Shown here in pieces: positions 18,778 through 29,170 of a stretch of 64,000 nt of DNA. Source of the DNA: Sphingobium estronivorans (GTDB lineage Bacteria; Pseudomonadota; Alphaproteobacteria; Sphingomonadales; Sphingomonadaceae). Made by a program: the position numbers and the translations under genes. The stretch is taken from contig NZ_LFCT01000003.1 in NCBI RefSeq assembly GCF_008692605.1, forward strand, positions 124,001 to 188,000, given 5' to 3'. The notes beneath the pieces are model-generated. The model saw nothing but the letters and a program-made list of their open reading frames with translations, was not told the DNA's origin and searched no databases. Position 1 is the stretch's first letter, and each line of letters starts with the position of its first letter.

Positions 18778-19743
18778 ATGACCGAGATCATTGCAGCAGA
18801 CATCGGCGGAACCAATGCCCGTTTCGCCCGCGCCCGGCTGAACGCCCGCAATGTCCCCACATTGGGCAAGGTGCGCAAATATAAGGTCGCGGATTATCCC
18901 AGCCTTCAGGCCTGCTGGGCCGCCTTTGTCGAGGATGAGGGTGGCGATCTGCCGACCTCGGCCTCCATCGCCTTCGCGACCGCGATCGGGCGGGAGGTCA
19001 TCAAGCTGACCAACAGCGCTTGGGTGATCCGGCCCGATACGCTGGACGAGGATTTGGGCCTCAAGCACCTGCGGCTGGTCAATGATTTCGAGGCGGTGGC
19101 CCATGCCGTCGCCCGCCTGCCGCAGGAGAATCTGCCGCTGCTGTTCGGGGAGGAGAAGCCTTTCCCCCGCGATGGCGGGGTGACCATCCTGGGACCCGGC
19201 ACCGGCCTGGGCGTCGCCATGATCGCCTTTGACGATGGCGAACCGCATGTCATCGCGACCGAGGGCGGGCATCTGGACTTTGCGCCGCTCGATCCGCTGG
19301 AGGAGAAGATCCTCGCCTATCTGCGCGACAAATTCCTGCGCGTGTCGACTGAGCGGATCGTGTCGGGTCCGGGCCTCAACAATATCTACAAGGCGATGGC
19401 GACCATCGGCCATGACCGGGTCGTGCTGATGGAGGATGCCGAGCTTTGGCAGGCGGCCATCGACGGCACCGACGAATTTGCACGGGCGGCTTTTGACCGT
19501 TTCTGCATGTCCTATGGCTCGGTCGCGGGCGATCTGGCGCTGGCGCAAGGCCCCCATAGCGTCGTGCTGGCGGGTGGCCTGACGCAACGGATGCGCGAAT
19601 TGCTGCCGCAGAGCGGTTTCCATCAGCGCTTCACCGCCAAGGGGCGGTTCGAAAGCCTGATGAAATCCGTGCCGATCAGGCTTGCCCTGCATGATGAAAT
19701 CGGGCTTTACGGCGCGGCCGCAGCCTTTCGGGAGAAGAAATAA
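18778..19743 (+). CDS. glk: Glucokinase
   Basis: A 321-residue bacterial glucokinase (non-ROK Glk family). The ATP phosphate loop AADIGGTNARFARA is at residues 6-19, the sugar-binding aspartate is in LVNDFEAVAHA, and LGPGTGLGVAM and EGGHLDFAP follow in the usual order. It phosphorylates glucose so that Zwf can act, placing sugar entry in the same operon as its breakdown. GGAGAG at 18767-18772 supports the ATG at 18778; an upstream in-frame ATG lacks a good site. The stop overlaps the eda start (TAATG). Confidence 0.94.
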   Translation: MTEIIAADIGGTNARFARARLNARNVPTLGKVRKYKVADYPSLQACWAAFVEDEGGDLPTSASIAFATAIGREVIKLTNSAWVIRPDTLDEDLGLKHLRLVNDFEAVAHAVARLPQENLPLLFGEEKPFPRDGGVTILGPGTGLGVAMIAFDDGEPHVIATEGGHLDFAPLDPLEEKILAYLRDKFLRVSTERIVSGPGLNNIYKAMATIGHDRVVLMEDAELWQAAIDGTDEFARAAFDRFCMSYGSVAGDLALAQGPHSVVLAGGLTQRMRELLPQSGFHQRFTAKGRFESLMKSVPIRLALHDEIGLYGAAAAFREKK

Positions 19744-20360
19744 TGATCTGGAGCGTGGAACAGGTGATGGAACTGGCTCCGGTGATCCCGGTGCTGGTGG
19801 TCGATCGGGTCGAGGACGCCCTGCCGATCGCGCAGGCGCTGGTGAAGGGCGGGCTGCCCGCGCTGGAAGTGACGCTGCGTACGCCCGCGGCTCTGGATGT
19901 GATCCGCGAAATGGCGAAGGTGGAGGGTGCGGTCGTGGGCGCAGGCACAGTCCTCAATCCCGCGCAGCTGGACGCCGCGATGGAGGCCGGCGCGCGTTTC
20001 ATCGTCAGCCCCGGCCTGACCGAACCACTGGGCAAAGCAGCGATCGCGGCGAAAATTCCGTTCCTGCCCGGCACCGCGACGGCGGCCGACATCATGCGCG
20101 GGATGGACATGGGGCTGTCGCACTTCAAATTCTTCCCGGCGGAAACATCCGGCGGATTGCCCGCGCTCAAGGCCCTGGCCGCGCCGCTGCACACCGCGCG
20201 TTTCTGCCCGACCGGCGGAATCACGGCGGAAAGCGCGCCCAAATGGCTGGCCGAACCCTTCATCAAATGCGTCGGCGGGAGCTGGGTCGTGCCCAAGGGG
20301 CCGGTCGATCCGGCGAAGATCGAAGCCTTGGCACGCGAAGCGGCGGCGCTGTCCCGCTAA
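19743..20360 (+). CDS. eda: KDPG aldolase
   Basis: A 205-residue class I aldolase cleaving 2-keto-3-deoxy-6-phosphogluconate to pyruvate and glyceraldehyde-3-phosphate; relatives also use 4-hydroxy-2-oxoglutarate. The Schiff-base lysine is in SHFKFFPAE, the base glutamate in LEVTLRT, and the phosphate loop in CPTGGITAE. Its start overlaps the glk stop by one base, so it is translationally coupled and ends the operon. No terminator with a T tract follows. Confidence 0.95.
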   Translation: MIWSVEQVMELAPVIPVLVVDRVEDALPIAQALVKGGLPALEVTLRTPAALDVIREMAKVEGAVVGAGTVLNPAQLDAAMEAGARFIVSPGLTEPLGKAAIAAKIPFLPGTATAADIMRGMDMGLSHFKFFPAETSGGLPALKALAAPLHTARFCPTGGITAESAPKWLAEPFIKCVGGSWVVPKGPVDPAKIEALAREAAALSR

Positions 20361-20388
20361 GCTTGCCTCGCAGCGCGGCACATCCTAG

Positions 20389-20910
20389 ATGCGATTCATG
20401 AACCCGCGTCGGCTCCTTCCGTCCTTGATCCTGTTCCTGTCCGGTTGCGCCAGCAGCTTCCAGGGTTATCCCTCGCTCGCCAAACGGGCGATCGAGAGCG
20501 CGCCCATTGCCGAGGCGGCGCCCCCGCCCTCACCGGTCGTGCCGGAACCCGAACTGGTCCAGAATGTCGACCGGCTGACGGCACAGGTGCAGGCGGGCCG
20601 CGCGGCGTTCGACAAGGCATGGCCAGCGGCGGACAAGGCGACGCGCGCAGCTTCGGGATCGGCGGTATCGAGCGAGGCTTGGGTCGCAGCGCAGACAACG
20701 CTGAGTGCACTGGAATCCGCGCGCAACGACAGCGTTTCCGCGCTCGCGAGCCTGGACGTGCTCTATGTCGAGCGCAGCAACGCGGTATCCGAGGGCAAGG
20801 TCCATGGCGGGATCGACGCAATCGACACAGCGCGGGCTTCGGCGCTGCGGATCGTCGACGGGCAGAATGACCGACTCGATGCGCTCAGGGGACGCCTGGC
20901 ACAGCCCTAG
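20389..20910 (+). CDS. Putative lipoprotein, function unknown
   Basis: A 173-residue secreted protein. A short basic N-terminus and hydrophobic stretch end in the lipobox LSGC (cysteine near residue 21), so it should be lipid-anchored. A proline-rich linker (PPPSPVVPEPE) follows, then an alanine-rich, probably helical region with heptad-like spacing from residue 60 to the end, suggesting a coiled coil. I recognise no family. It begins 28 bp after eda and could be read through from that operon. ATGs at 20389 and 20398 are both possible. Confidence 0.65.
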   Translation: MRFMNPRRLLPSLILFLSGCASSFQGYPSLAKRAIESAPIAEAAPPPSPVVPEPELVQNVDRLTAQVQAGRAAFDKAWPAADKATRAASGSAVSSEAWVAAQTTLSALESARNDSVSALASLDVLYVERSNAVSEGKVHGGIDAIDTARASALRIVDGQNDRLDALRGRLAQP

Positions 20911-20921
20911 AGCGCATTGTC

Positions 20922-21021
20922 CATCTCATGCCGAGGCGCTGAGATGCTGACGCATCACGCTTGCACATGCTCACGCGTCGCACGGGCCCAACCGAAGCCC
21001 GATGGGTCAAGCGCATCGGGC
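20922..21021. repeat. Two inverted repeats between convergent genes
   Basis: CATCTCA/TGAGATG (20922-20928 with 20940-20946) and GCCCGATG/CATCGGGC (20997-21004 with 21014-21021) lie between the lipoprotein gene and the opposing carbonic anhydrase. Neither is followed by a T tract; bidirectional termination is possible but unproven. Confidence 0.4.
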
Positions 21022-21041
21022 CCTGGAATGAAGGCGTCGGA

Positions 21042-21626
21042 TCAATCGCGCGAAAAGGCGGCCTTCACCGCTCCCTTATGCGCCTTTCCATTGTGGACAT
21101 AATGTTCGACACCCTCGCGCATGTCGACCACCACCTCGTCCGACAGATCGCGCATATATTTGGCGGGGCGGCCCGCCCATAGCTGGCGATGCGGCACGGT
21201 CTTGCCCGGTGAGAGCAAGGCGCCCGCAGCCAGCATGGCGTCGCTTTCCACCGTACAACCGCTCATGACGATGGCGCCCAGGCCGACGAAGGCGCGATCC
21301 TTCAATACGCAGCCATGAACCATCGCCATATGGCCGATCAGCACATCCTCACCGATGATCGTCGGCCAGCCTTCGGACGGGCGGCCGTCAATATGGTCGC
21401 CGGGGCTGTCGCAATGGACCACCGTGCCGTCCTGGATATTGGTGCGCGCGCCGATATGGATGGAGTTCACGTCCGCCCGGATCACGCAATTATACCAGAT
21501 GCTGACATCGGGACCGATCTCCACATCCCCGATGATCCGGCATCCCGGCGCGATGAAGGCGCTGGGGTGGATGACCGGCGTCTTGCCGTTGATGGGCAGG
21601 ATGGTGACTTCGGGATGATCGGTCAT
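21042..21626 (-). CDS. Gamma-carbonic anhydrase family protein
   Basis: A 194-residue left-handed beta-helix protein with hexapeptide-type repeats throughout. Zinc-binding histidines expected for the gamma class are present in DGTVVHCDS and in IGHMAMVHGCVL. Members include true carbonic anhydrases and acyltransferase-like proteins such as YrdA/CaiE, so enzymatic activity is likely but not assured. It lies 2 bp after hemB on the same strand and is probably co-transcribed with it. Confidence 0.88.
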   Translation of the reverse strand: MTDHPEVTILPINGKTPVIHPSAFIAPGCRIIGDVEIGPDVSIWYNCVIRADVNSIHIGARTNIQDGTVVHCDSPGDHIDGRPSEGWPTIIGEDVLIGHMAMVHGCVLKDRAFVGLGAIVMSGCTVESDAMLAAGALLSPGKTVPHRQLWAGRPAKYMRDLSDEVVVDMREGVEHYVHNGKAHKGAVKAAFSRD

Positions 21627-21628
21627 GC

Positions 21629-22818
<1,190 letters not shown>

Positions 22819-22854
22819 GTGTACTATTATGGCAATACAGTTGGGAGATGATTG

Positions 22855-23583
22855 ATGCCCCTGCCCCGTTCCCTGATGCTGATCGCCGGGATTGCGATGG
22901 TGACGAGCGCGTGCGGCCGCAGCCCGGAATCGACCGCCGATCAGGCGCAGACGGTCAGCGACTGGTCCACGCTCAAGGACTTCACGGCCGTCGATGCGAC
23001 CGGGCCGGACAATGTCGCCATCACCGTCGGCAATGGCTTTTCCGTAAAGCCCGAAGGCGATCCCAAGGCCATCGGCAAGCTCGACATCCGGATCGAGAAT
23101 GGCGAGCTGAAGATCGGGCGCAAACCGGGCATGTCCGGCCTTCTGGAAAGCGACAAGGGTGCGACCGTCCGCGTCACCATGCCCGCCGTGCAGGCGTTGA
23201 GCCTCACCGGAACGGGCGAGATGACGCTCGACCGTGCGGAGGGCAAGGCGCTCGACCTGTCGCTGACCGGGACGGGCGAATTGAAGATCGCCGCGGTGAA
23301 ACTCGACGCGTTGCGGGTGGAGTTGACGGGATCGGGCGATGTGGAACTGGCCGGAACCGTGGCCGACGCGAACGTCTCGACCACCGGAACCGGCAGCGTG
23401 GACGCGGAGCGGCTGAAGGCCGGCAAGGCGGACATCAGCGTGCAGGGGACGGGCGATGTCGACCTTGCCTCCGACGGGCCGGTCGCTATCAGCATCATGG
23501 GAACCGGCGACGTGACGGTGAAAGGCAAGGCCCAATGTACAACCAAACGCATGGGAACGGGCGAAGCGCATTGCGCACCCTGA
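22855..23583 (+). CDS. DUF2807 (GIN-domain) putative lipoprotein
   Basis: A 242-residue protein with a signal peptide ending in the lipobox TSAC (cysteine near residue 20). From about residue 110 it carries seven repeats of ~20 residues centred on [TQM]G[TS]G (TGTGEM, TGTGEL, TGSGDV and so on), the pattern of a right-handed beta-helix in DUF2807 proteins. The role of the family is unknown; cell-envelope location is predicted. The ATG at 22855 follows GGGAG by 7 bases. A second, similar gene starts inside its last 49 bases. Confidence 0.82.
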   Translation: MPLPRSLMLIAGIAMVTSACGRSPESTADQAQTVSDWSTLKDFTAVDATGPDNVAITVGNGFSVKPEGDPKAIGKLDIRIENGELKIGRKPGMSGLLESDKGATVRVTMPAVQALSLTGTGEMTLDRAEGKALDLSLTGTGELKIAAVKLDALRVELTGSGDVELAGTVADANVSTTGTGSVDAERLKAGKADISVQGTGDVDLASDGPVAISIMGTGDVTVKGKAQCTTKRMGTGEAHCAP

Positions 23584-24260
23584 TCGCGATCGGCGCCATC
23601 GCGCTGACGACACCGGCCGGAGCGGCGACGCGGGGCTTCACCATCGCCAGCTTCGACGCGATCCGGGTCGATGCGCCGGTGGAGGTCATCGTCACCACCG
23701 GCGCAGGCGCTTCGGCGCGGGCCGAGGGGGATCAGGCGGCGCTGGACCGGCTGAAACTGGACGTGTCCGGGCGCTCGCTTGCCGTCACCATGGCCAAGGC
23801 GCGGCCGGGTGAAAAGAGCGGCGGACGGGCCATAGTGCGGCTGTCGACCGGCGATCTGGGGCGGATCGTGCTGACGGGTGGCGGATCGGTGTCGGTGAGC
23901 CGCATGAAGGGGCTGCGCGGCGATATCGTGCTGGGCGGCAATGGCGACATCAGCGTGGCGGCGGTCGATCTGGACCAGCTCAATCTGTTCGTTGCCGGTG
24001 CCGGGCGGGCAACCCTGGCCGGGCGCGCCGGGATCGCCAACCTGCGTGTGAACGGGCCGGGCGCGGTCGCGGCGGAGGGCCTGAAGGCGCGGCAGGCGGC
24101 GGTCGCGAATGACGGACCGGGAACCACCACGCTGACCGCCGATGTGACCGCCAAGGTAACGGCCTCGGGCTCCGGCGATGTCACGGTGATCGGCAAGGCG
24201 GCTTGCAGCGTCGACAATCGCGGGACGGGGCGGATCAGTTGCGGCGGGGAGGCCTATTGA
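23535..24260 (+). CDS. Second DUF2807 (GIN-domain) secreted protein
   Basis: A 241-residue protein with a Sec-type signal (hydrophobic LIAIGAIALTTPAGAA) but no lipobox, so it should be periplasmic. After a head domain with FDAIRVDAPVEVIVTTG it shows seven G-x-G repeat turns (GGGSVSV, GGNGDISV, GSGDVTV) like those of the gene before it. The two are nearly equal in length and probably arose by duplication. The ATG at 23535 overlaps the upstream gene by 49 bp; an in-frame TTG at 23571 is an alternative giving a shorter signal. Function unknown. Confidence 0.78.
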   Translation: MYNQTHGNGRSALRTLIAIGAIALTTPAGAATRGFTIASFDAIRVDAPVEVIVTTGAGASARAEGDQAALDRLKLDVSGRSLAVTMAKARPGEKSGGRAIVRLSTGDLGRIVLTGGGSVSVSRMKGLRGDIVLGGNGDISVAAVDLDQLNLFVAGAGRATLAGRAGIANLRVNGPGAVAAEGLKARQAAVANDGPGTTTLTADVTAKVTASGSGDVTVIGKAACSVDNRGTGRISCGGEAY

Positions 24261-24358
24261 GGCAACCGCGCAGCTTCGGCGCGTTCATAGCCGCCCCGTA
24301 GCGGAGCTGCTGGACAGGGGATAAGGTTAGGCAAGTCTTTACTTCGAATGCGTTAGGA

Positions 24359-24377
24359 CAATCCGACTTCTGGATTG
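24359..24377. repeat. Inverted repeat upstream of the ammonium transporter
   Basis: CAATCC-N7-GGATTG lies 12 bp before the amt start, with another GGATTG at 24380-24385. The 129-bp gap around it shows no convincing sigma-54 promoter. It may be an operator or a weak stem in the leader. Confidence 0.35.
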
Positions 24378-24389
24378 CCGGATTGCCCG

Positions 24390-25661
24390 ATGCGTCATTT
24401 GCTTGCCCTCCCCCTTTTTTCCGCGCTGCTGCTGCTACCCCGGCCGGCCATGGCCCAGGTCGCCGTGGCCGATAGCGGCGATACCGCCTGGATGATCCTG
24501 TGCGGCCTGTTGGTGCTTCTGGCCGCCCTGCCCGGATTGATGCTGCGCCATGCCGGGCTGACCCATGCGCGTAGCGGCCTGTCGGTGATCGTGCAGGGAT
24601 TTGTGGTGGCCGCCGGGATTTCGCTGCTCTGGGCGACGATCGGCTACAGTCTCGCCTATGCGCCGGGGAGCAGTTGGCTGGGCGGCGGGGCAAATATTCT
24701 GCTGGCGGACCTCGGGGCGTTGCGGGACGGGCTGACCATACCGGAGTCCGCCTTTGTCCTGTTTCAGATGACGCTGGCCATATTTGCCGCCTGCCTGCTG
24801 CCGGGCGCGGTCGCCGGGCGGGTGAAGATGGGATGGATGACCGCCTTCGCCCTCCTCTGGCTGCTGCTGGTCTATGCGCCCGTGGTCCACTGGGTCTGGG
24901 GTGGCGGATGGCTTGCGCATATGGGCGTGCTGGATTTCGCGGGCGCGTTGGTCGTTCATCTCTGCGCCGGCTTTTCGGCATTGGCCCTGACGCTGGTCGT
25001 GGGCAAGCGGCGGGCGGCTGCCAGCGGACATGCGCCACTGCTGGGATTGGCGGGCGGCGCGCTGCTGTGGATCGGCTGGATGGGAATCGTCGGCGGCTGG
25101 GCGCTGGGCGCGACCGATGAGGCCGCGACTGCCATTCTCAATGCCCATTTCGCGGCTTGCGCGGGCGCGTGCGGCTGGATGGCGGTGGAGCGGATCGATG
25201 GAGGCCGGGTGACGGCCGCAGGTCCCGCATCGGGTGCGCTGGCGGGACTGGTGGCGATCTCCGCCTCGGCGGCGGTGGTGGGACCCGGCGGCGCGATGGT
25301 CATCGGGCTGGTCGCGGCGATGCTCTGCCGCATCGGCAAGGCGTTGCTGGGCACGCGAATCGACGATGCGGCGGACATATTCCTGATCCATGGGCTGGGC
25401 GGGCTGACCGGCATGCTGTTGCTGATGCCCTTTGCCCTGCCGGCCCTGGGCGGGGTCGGCTTTGCCGCGGGGGTCAGCCTGGGCGGCGCCTTCGTCGCGC
25501 AGATCGCCGGCATCGCAGCGGTTGCGCTCTGGGCGATGATGGGGTCGGCGATCATCGCGCTGATCCTGTCGGTGGCGATGCCGCCACGGATCAGTGCGCG
25601 GGAGGAGGCCGAAGGACTCGACCTGATGCAGCATGGGCAGCAAAGCTGGGACTTCCGCTGA
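24390..25661 (+). CDS. Ammonium transporter (Amt family)
   Basis: A 423-residue protein with a cleavable signal (LLPRPAMAQ) and about eleven membrane segments. Both pore histidines are present, in DFAGALVVHLCAG and FLIHGLGG, as expected for ammonium conduction. Some usually strict positions differ, for example AGALVVH in place of AGGTVVH and AHFAACAGACGW in place of NTAAAAG-type sequence, so it is a divergent member. No glnK/glnB gene is adjacent, unlike most amt loci. The stop lies 2 bp before the GTG of a glycosyltransferase gene. Confidence 0.85.
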   Translation: MRHLLALPLFSALLLLPRPAMAQVAVADSGDTAWMILCGLLVLLAALPGLMLRHAGLTHARSGLSVIVQGFVVAAGISLLWATIGYSLAYAPGSSWLGGGANILLADLGALRDGLTIPESAFVLFQMTLAIFAACLLPGAVAGRVKMGWMTAFALLWLLLVYAPVVHWVWGGGWLAHMGVLDFAGALVVHLCAGFSALALTLVVGKRRAAASGHAPLLGLAGGALLWIGWMGIVGGWALGATDEAATAILNAHFAACAGACGWMAVERIDGGRVTAAGPASGALAGLVAISASAAVVGPGGAMVIGLVAAMLCRIGKALLGTRIDDAADIFLIHGLGGLTGMLLLMPFALPALGGVGFAAGVSLGGAFVAQIAGIAAVALWAMMGSAIIALILSVAMPPRISAREEAEGLDLMQHGQQSWDFR

Positions 25662-25663
25662 AG

Positions 25664-26509
25664 GTGGGTATCGCGGTCGGCATCTTCGCGCATCAGGAGG
25701 AGCGGCGGATCGGGCTTTGCCTGGCGTCGCTGCCGCTGGATCGGGCGGACATGGTTTTTCATGTGCTGGTGAACGGATCGACGGACGGGACCGCCGCCCG
25801 GGCGCGGGAATTGGCGCGGGGGCGAGGCAATGTCCTCGTTCACGACATTGCCGAAGGGGGAAAATCGCGGACGTGGAACCATTTCGTCCACGACCTGCTG
25901 AGCGGCGAGGAGGATGCGGTCGTCTTCATGGACGGCGATGCGGAGATCGTCGCCGGGTCGATCGATGCCCTGGCGGCGGGCCTTGCGGCGCGGGCGGATG
26001 CCAATGCGGCGGCGGGGATGCCGGTCAATGGACGGTCCATGGAACGGTATCGCCAGAGCCTGCGCGACGAGCGGGGGCTGTTCGGCGATCTCTACGCCCT
26101 GTCCGGGCGCTTCGTCGCGGCCATTCGAGCGCGGGGGTTGCGGCTTCCCGAAGATCTGGTCGGCGACGACGGGCTGGTGGCTGCCTGGGCGCATACCGAT
26201 CTGGGGCGCGATGCGGATTGGGATCTGGAGCGGATCATCGCCTGCGAGGAAGCCGGTTTTCGCTGCGAGACGGTGAGCCTGCTGCGCCCCGCGACGCTGG
26301 CGATGCAGTATCGGCGCATGACCAATTATTCCATCCGCTTTTTCCAGAACCGCATCATTTCCGACATCATGCGCCGGGACGGCGTATCGGGCCTGCCGGT
26401 GTGCATGGCCGGCCTCTATGATGCATGGTTGCCGCGTTTTGCGCCACGCCCGCTGCCGACCGGATGGTTCGACCGCAAGGCGCTGGCACGGATGCGGGGG
26501 AAGCGATAA
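25664..26509 (+). CDS. Family 2 glycosyltransferase-like protein
   Basis: A 281-residue GT-A type protein with no membrane segment. The N-terminus VGIAVGIFAHQEERRIG, the HVLVNGSTDGTAARA turn and the DGDAEI motif (in place of DxD) are typical of glycosyltransferase family 2 folds. A GTG at 25664, two bases after the amt stop, is the only start that keeps the full fold; an open frame runs much further upstream through amt but is a shadow. Substrate unknown. It converges on an MHS transporter 18 bp away. Confidence 0.75.
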   Translation: MGIAVGIFAHQEERRIGLCLASLPLDRADMVFHVLVNGSTDGTAARARELARGRGNVLVHDIAEGGKSRTWNHFVHDLLSGEEDAVVFMDGDAEIVAGSIDALAAGLAARADANAAAGMPVNGRSMERYRQSLRDERGLFGDLYALSGRFVAAIRARGLRLPEDLVGDDGLVAAWAHTDLGRDADWDLERIIACEEAGFRCETVSLLRPATLAMQYRRMTNYSIRFFQNRIISDIMRRDGVSGLPVCMAGLYDAWLPRFAPRPLPTGWFDRKALARMRGKR

Positions 26510-26527
26510 CGCTCCCCCCTTTCCCGT

Positions 26528-27865
26528 TCAGCGGTCGCGCGCCGCCAGTTCCTTGTTGACGTAGAGCGCCACCATCGTCGCCAGCGCGCCGGAGAGCAGA
26601 TAGGCGCCCGATGCGGCAAGGCCGAATTTCACCGACAGCAGCAGCGCGACGAGCGGCGCGAAGCCCGCGCCGACCAGCCATGCAAGGTCGGACGTCAGGG
26701 CCGATCCGGTATAGCGCGCCTCGGTCGCGAAGTTCGACGCCACCACGCCGGAGGATTGGCCGAATGCCAGTCCCAGCAGCATGAAGCCCAGGATCATGAA
26801 GGCAACTTCGCCCAGATCCCCGCCGTTCAGCAGGACAGGCGCGAGCACGCTGAAAATCGCGATGCCAAGCGCCGACCATGCGAGCAGCGAGCGGCGGCCG
26901 ATCTGATCCGCGACAAAGCCCGACACGACGATGGCGAGCAAGCCGACCGAGGCCCCGATCATCTCGATGATGAGGAAGCGTTCGAGTGGCTGCTGCGTGA
27001 AAAGCGCAACCCAGCTCAGCGGGAACACCGTCACCATATGGAACAACGCGAAGCTGGCCAGCGGGGCAAAAGCGCCGATGACGATGTTGCGCCCCTCCGC
27101 GCGGACGGTCGGCAACACTTCGGACGGCTGGAGGTCACGCTGTTCGAACAAGCGCTCGAATTCATGCGTCACCACGATTCGCAGCCGGGCGAACAGCGCC
27201 ACGACGTTGATCGCAAAGGCAACGAAGAAGGGATAGCGCCAGCCCCAGTCGAGGAAATCGGCGCGGGAGAGCGACAGCAGGAAGAAGGCGAACAGCCCGC
27301 TCGCCACCAGCAACGCCAGCGGCGCGCCGAGTTGCGGCACCATGGCATACCATCCGCGCTGATGCTGCGGCGCATTAAGCGACAGCAGCGAAGCGAGGCC
27401 ATCCCATGTTCCGCCCAGCGCAATGCCTTGTGCGGCGCGCAAAATGATCAAAACGACCGCCGCGTAATTGCCGATCGTCGCATATCCGGGCATAAAGGCG
27501 ATCGACGCGGTGGAGCCGCCCAGCAGGAACAGGGCGATGGTCAGCTTCGTGCCCCGGCCATAATGCCGGTCGATCGCCATGAAGATCAGCGACCCGATGG
27601 GGCGCGTGATGAAGGCCACGGAGAAGATCGCGAAGGAATAGAGGGTTCCCGTCAGCGCATCGACATAAGGGAAGACCAGGCTCGGAAAAACGATAACCGA
27701 CGCGATGGCATAGACGAAGAAGTCAAAAAATTCGGAGGTTCGACCGATGATGACTCCGATGGAAATATCACCCGGCGCGATCCTGTGATCCCGCGCATTG
27801 ATCAGGCGTGCATCATCCTCCAGCGATCGCGAGGTGAAGGTCATGGCCTGTGAACTCATAGGCAT
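26528..27865 (-). CDS. MFS transporter of the metabolite:H+ symporter (MHS) type
   Basis: A 445-residue polytopic protein. The first membrane segment with GRTSEFFDFFVYAIAS and the loop DRHYGRGTKL match the MHS subfamily (ProP, KgtP, ShiA, citrate carriers), here with some changes such as SEFFDFF for the usual EWYDF. It probably imports a dicarboxylate or similar compound, substrate unknown. Its start at 27865 is divergent from cyoA with a 181-bp gap. Confidence 0.82.
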   Translation of the reverse strand: MPMSSQAMTFTSRSLEDDARLINARDHRIAPGDISIGVIIGRTSEFFDFFVYAIASVIVFPSLVFPYVDALTGTLYSFAIFSVAFITRPIGSLIFMAIDRHYGRGTKLTIALFLLGGSTASIAFMPGYATIGNYAAVVLIILRAAQGIALGGTWDGLASLLSLNAPQHQRGWYAMVPQLGAPLALLVASGLFAFFLLSLSRADFLDWGWRYPFFVAFAINVVALFARLRIVVTHEFERLFEQRDLQPSEVLPTVRAEGRNIVIGAFAPLASFALFHMVTVFPLSWVALFTQQPLERFLIIEMIGASVGLLAIVVSGFVADQIGRRSLLAWSALGIAIFSVLAPVLLNGGDLGEVAFMILGFMLLGLAFGQSSGVVASNFATEARYTGSALTSDLAWLVGAGFAPLVALLLSVKFGLAASGAYLLSGALATMVALYVNKELAARDR

Positions 27866-28046
27866 CCGCTCCTTGGCTAAGCCACCGGAACGATTTTATG
27901 CTCTGCCGGCGGCCACGAAAAGGCAACATAACAGAAAACCCGCAGAGTCTAAGCAGTATCCCATGCCTCAAGCATTTTTTGCATCTGCGTACAATGGGAC
28001 AAATTGCCCACTATCCGACTCTGTGCAGAAGGGGTAGGCGCGCGCC

Positions 28047-29165
28047 ATGTCACACCCTCTTTCACCCAACTGGACCCGGCTTTTCCGTTGGTCCGCTCCG
28101 ATCCTTGCGGCGCCGCTGGCGGGCTGCAACTGGGTCGTGATGAACCCGTCGGGCGATATTGCGGTGCAACAACGCGACCTGATCCTGATTTCGGTCGCGC
28201 TGATGCTCCTCATCGTCGTCCCCGTCATGGCGTTGATCGTCTGGTTCGCATGGCGCTATCGCGCGGCGAACGAGGCGGTTGCAAAGGATTACGATCCGGA
28301 TTGGGATCATTCCACCAAGCTGGAACTGCTGATCTGGTCCGCGCCGCTGCTGATCATCATCGCGCTGGGCGCCCTCACCTGGGTGAGCACGCACAAGCTC
28401 GATCCCTATCGGCCGCTGGACCGGATCGACGCGAAGACCGCCATCGATCCCAAGGTGAAGCCGCTGACGGTCGAAGTCGTCGCGCTCGACTGGAAATGGC
28501 TGTTCATCTATCCGGAACTGGGCATCGCCACCGTCAACGAACTGGCGTTGCCGACCAATGTGCCGGTGCGGTTCGACATCACCGCGTCGACGGTGATGAA
28601 CAGCTTCTACATTCCCGAACTGGCCGGGCAGATCTACGCCATGCCGGGGATGAAGACGCAATTGCACGCCGTCGCCAACAAGCCGGTCGGCAGCGTCGGC
28701 TTCTCCGCCAACTATTCGGGCGCGGGCTTCAGCCATATGCGCTTTGCCTACAAGGCGCTGGACCGGGCCGGTTTCGACGCCTGGGTCGCCAAGGCGAAGG
28801 CCAGCAGCGCGCGTCTCGACCGCAACGCCTATCTGACGCTTGCCAAGCCCAGCGAAAAGGCGCCGGTCGCCTATTATGCCGCCGCCGATCCCAAGCTGTT
28901 CGACGCGATCGTCAACCTCTGTCCCAAGGCCGGCCAACGCTGCATGGGCGAGCTGATGCACGTCAACATGATGGGCGGAGCTGGCAAGGAATCGGCCAGG
29001 GACACCCAGGGTCTGAAATATGACTATCCCAATGGCCATGTGATCGATCAGGCCGACGTGAACAGGGGGCAGGAAACCGCCCCCGACGCTCCCGGCGCAA
29101 CCGCAACGCCTGCGGCCGATCACTCTTCTCACAGCGGCGCTGACGCGCACGCGCAGAATCGGTAA
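28047..29165 (+). CDS. cyoA: Cytochrome bo3 ubiquinol oxidase subunit II
   Basis: A 372-residue lipoprotein (lipobox LAGC, cysteine 27) with two membrane helices followed by a cupredoxin domain. It lacks the Cys/His cluster of the CuA site, as expected for a quinol rather than cytochrome c oxidase; [15 protein letters not shown] is a CyoA-type block. The C-terminal ~50 residues are low-complexity, rich in Asp, Ala and His. It opens a tight operon cyoABCD-surf1-regB-regA, with cyoB 5 bp downstream. Confidence 0.93.
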   Translation: MSHPLSPNWTRLFRWSAPILAAPLAGCNWVVMNPSGDIAVQQRDLILISVALMLLIVVPVMALIVWFAWRYRAANEAVAKDYDPDWDHSTKLELLIWSAPLLIIIALGALTWVSTHKLDPYRPLDRIDAKTAIDPKVKPLTVEVVALDWKWLFIYPELGIATVNELALPTNVPVRFDITASTVMNSFYIPELAGQIYAMPGMKTQLHAVANKPVGSVGFSANYSGAGFSHMRFAYKALDRAGFDAWVAKAKASSARLDRNAYLTLAKPSEKAPVAYYAAADPKLFDAIVNLCPKAGQRCMGELMHVNMMGGAGKESARDTQGLKYDYPNGHVIDQADVNRGQETAPDAPGATATPAADHSSHSGADAHAQNR

Positions 29166-29170
29166 GGTCC

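Noticed and set aside
27979-28010. Loose dyads (TTG-N10-CAA and TGGG-N8-CCCA) in front of cyoA
   Set aside because: The arms are only 3-4 bases and match no site I can name; too short to stand out from chance.
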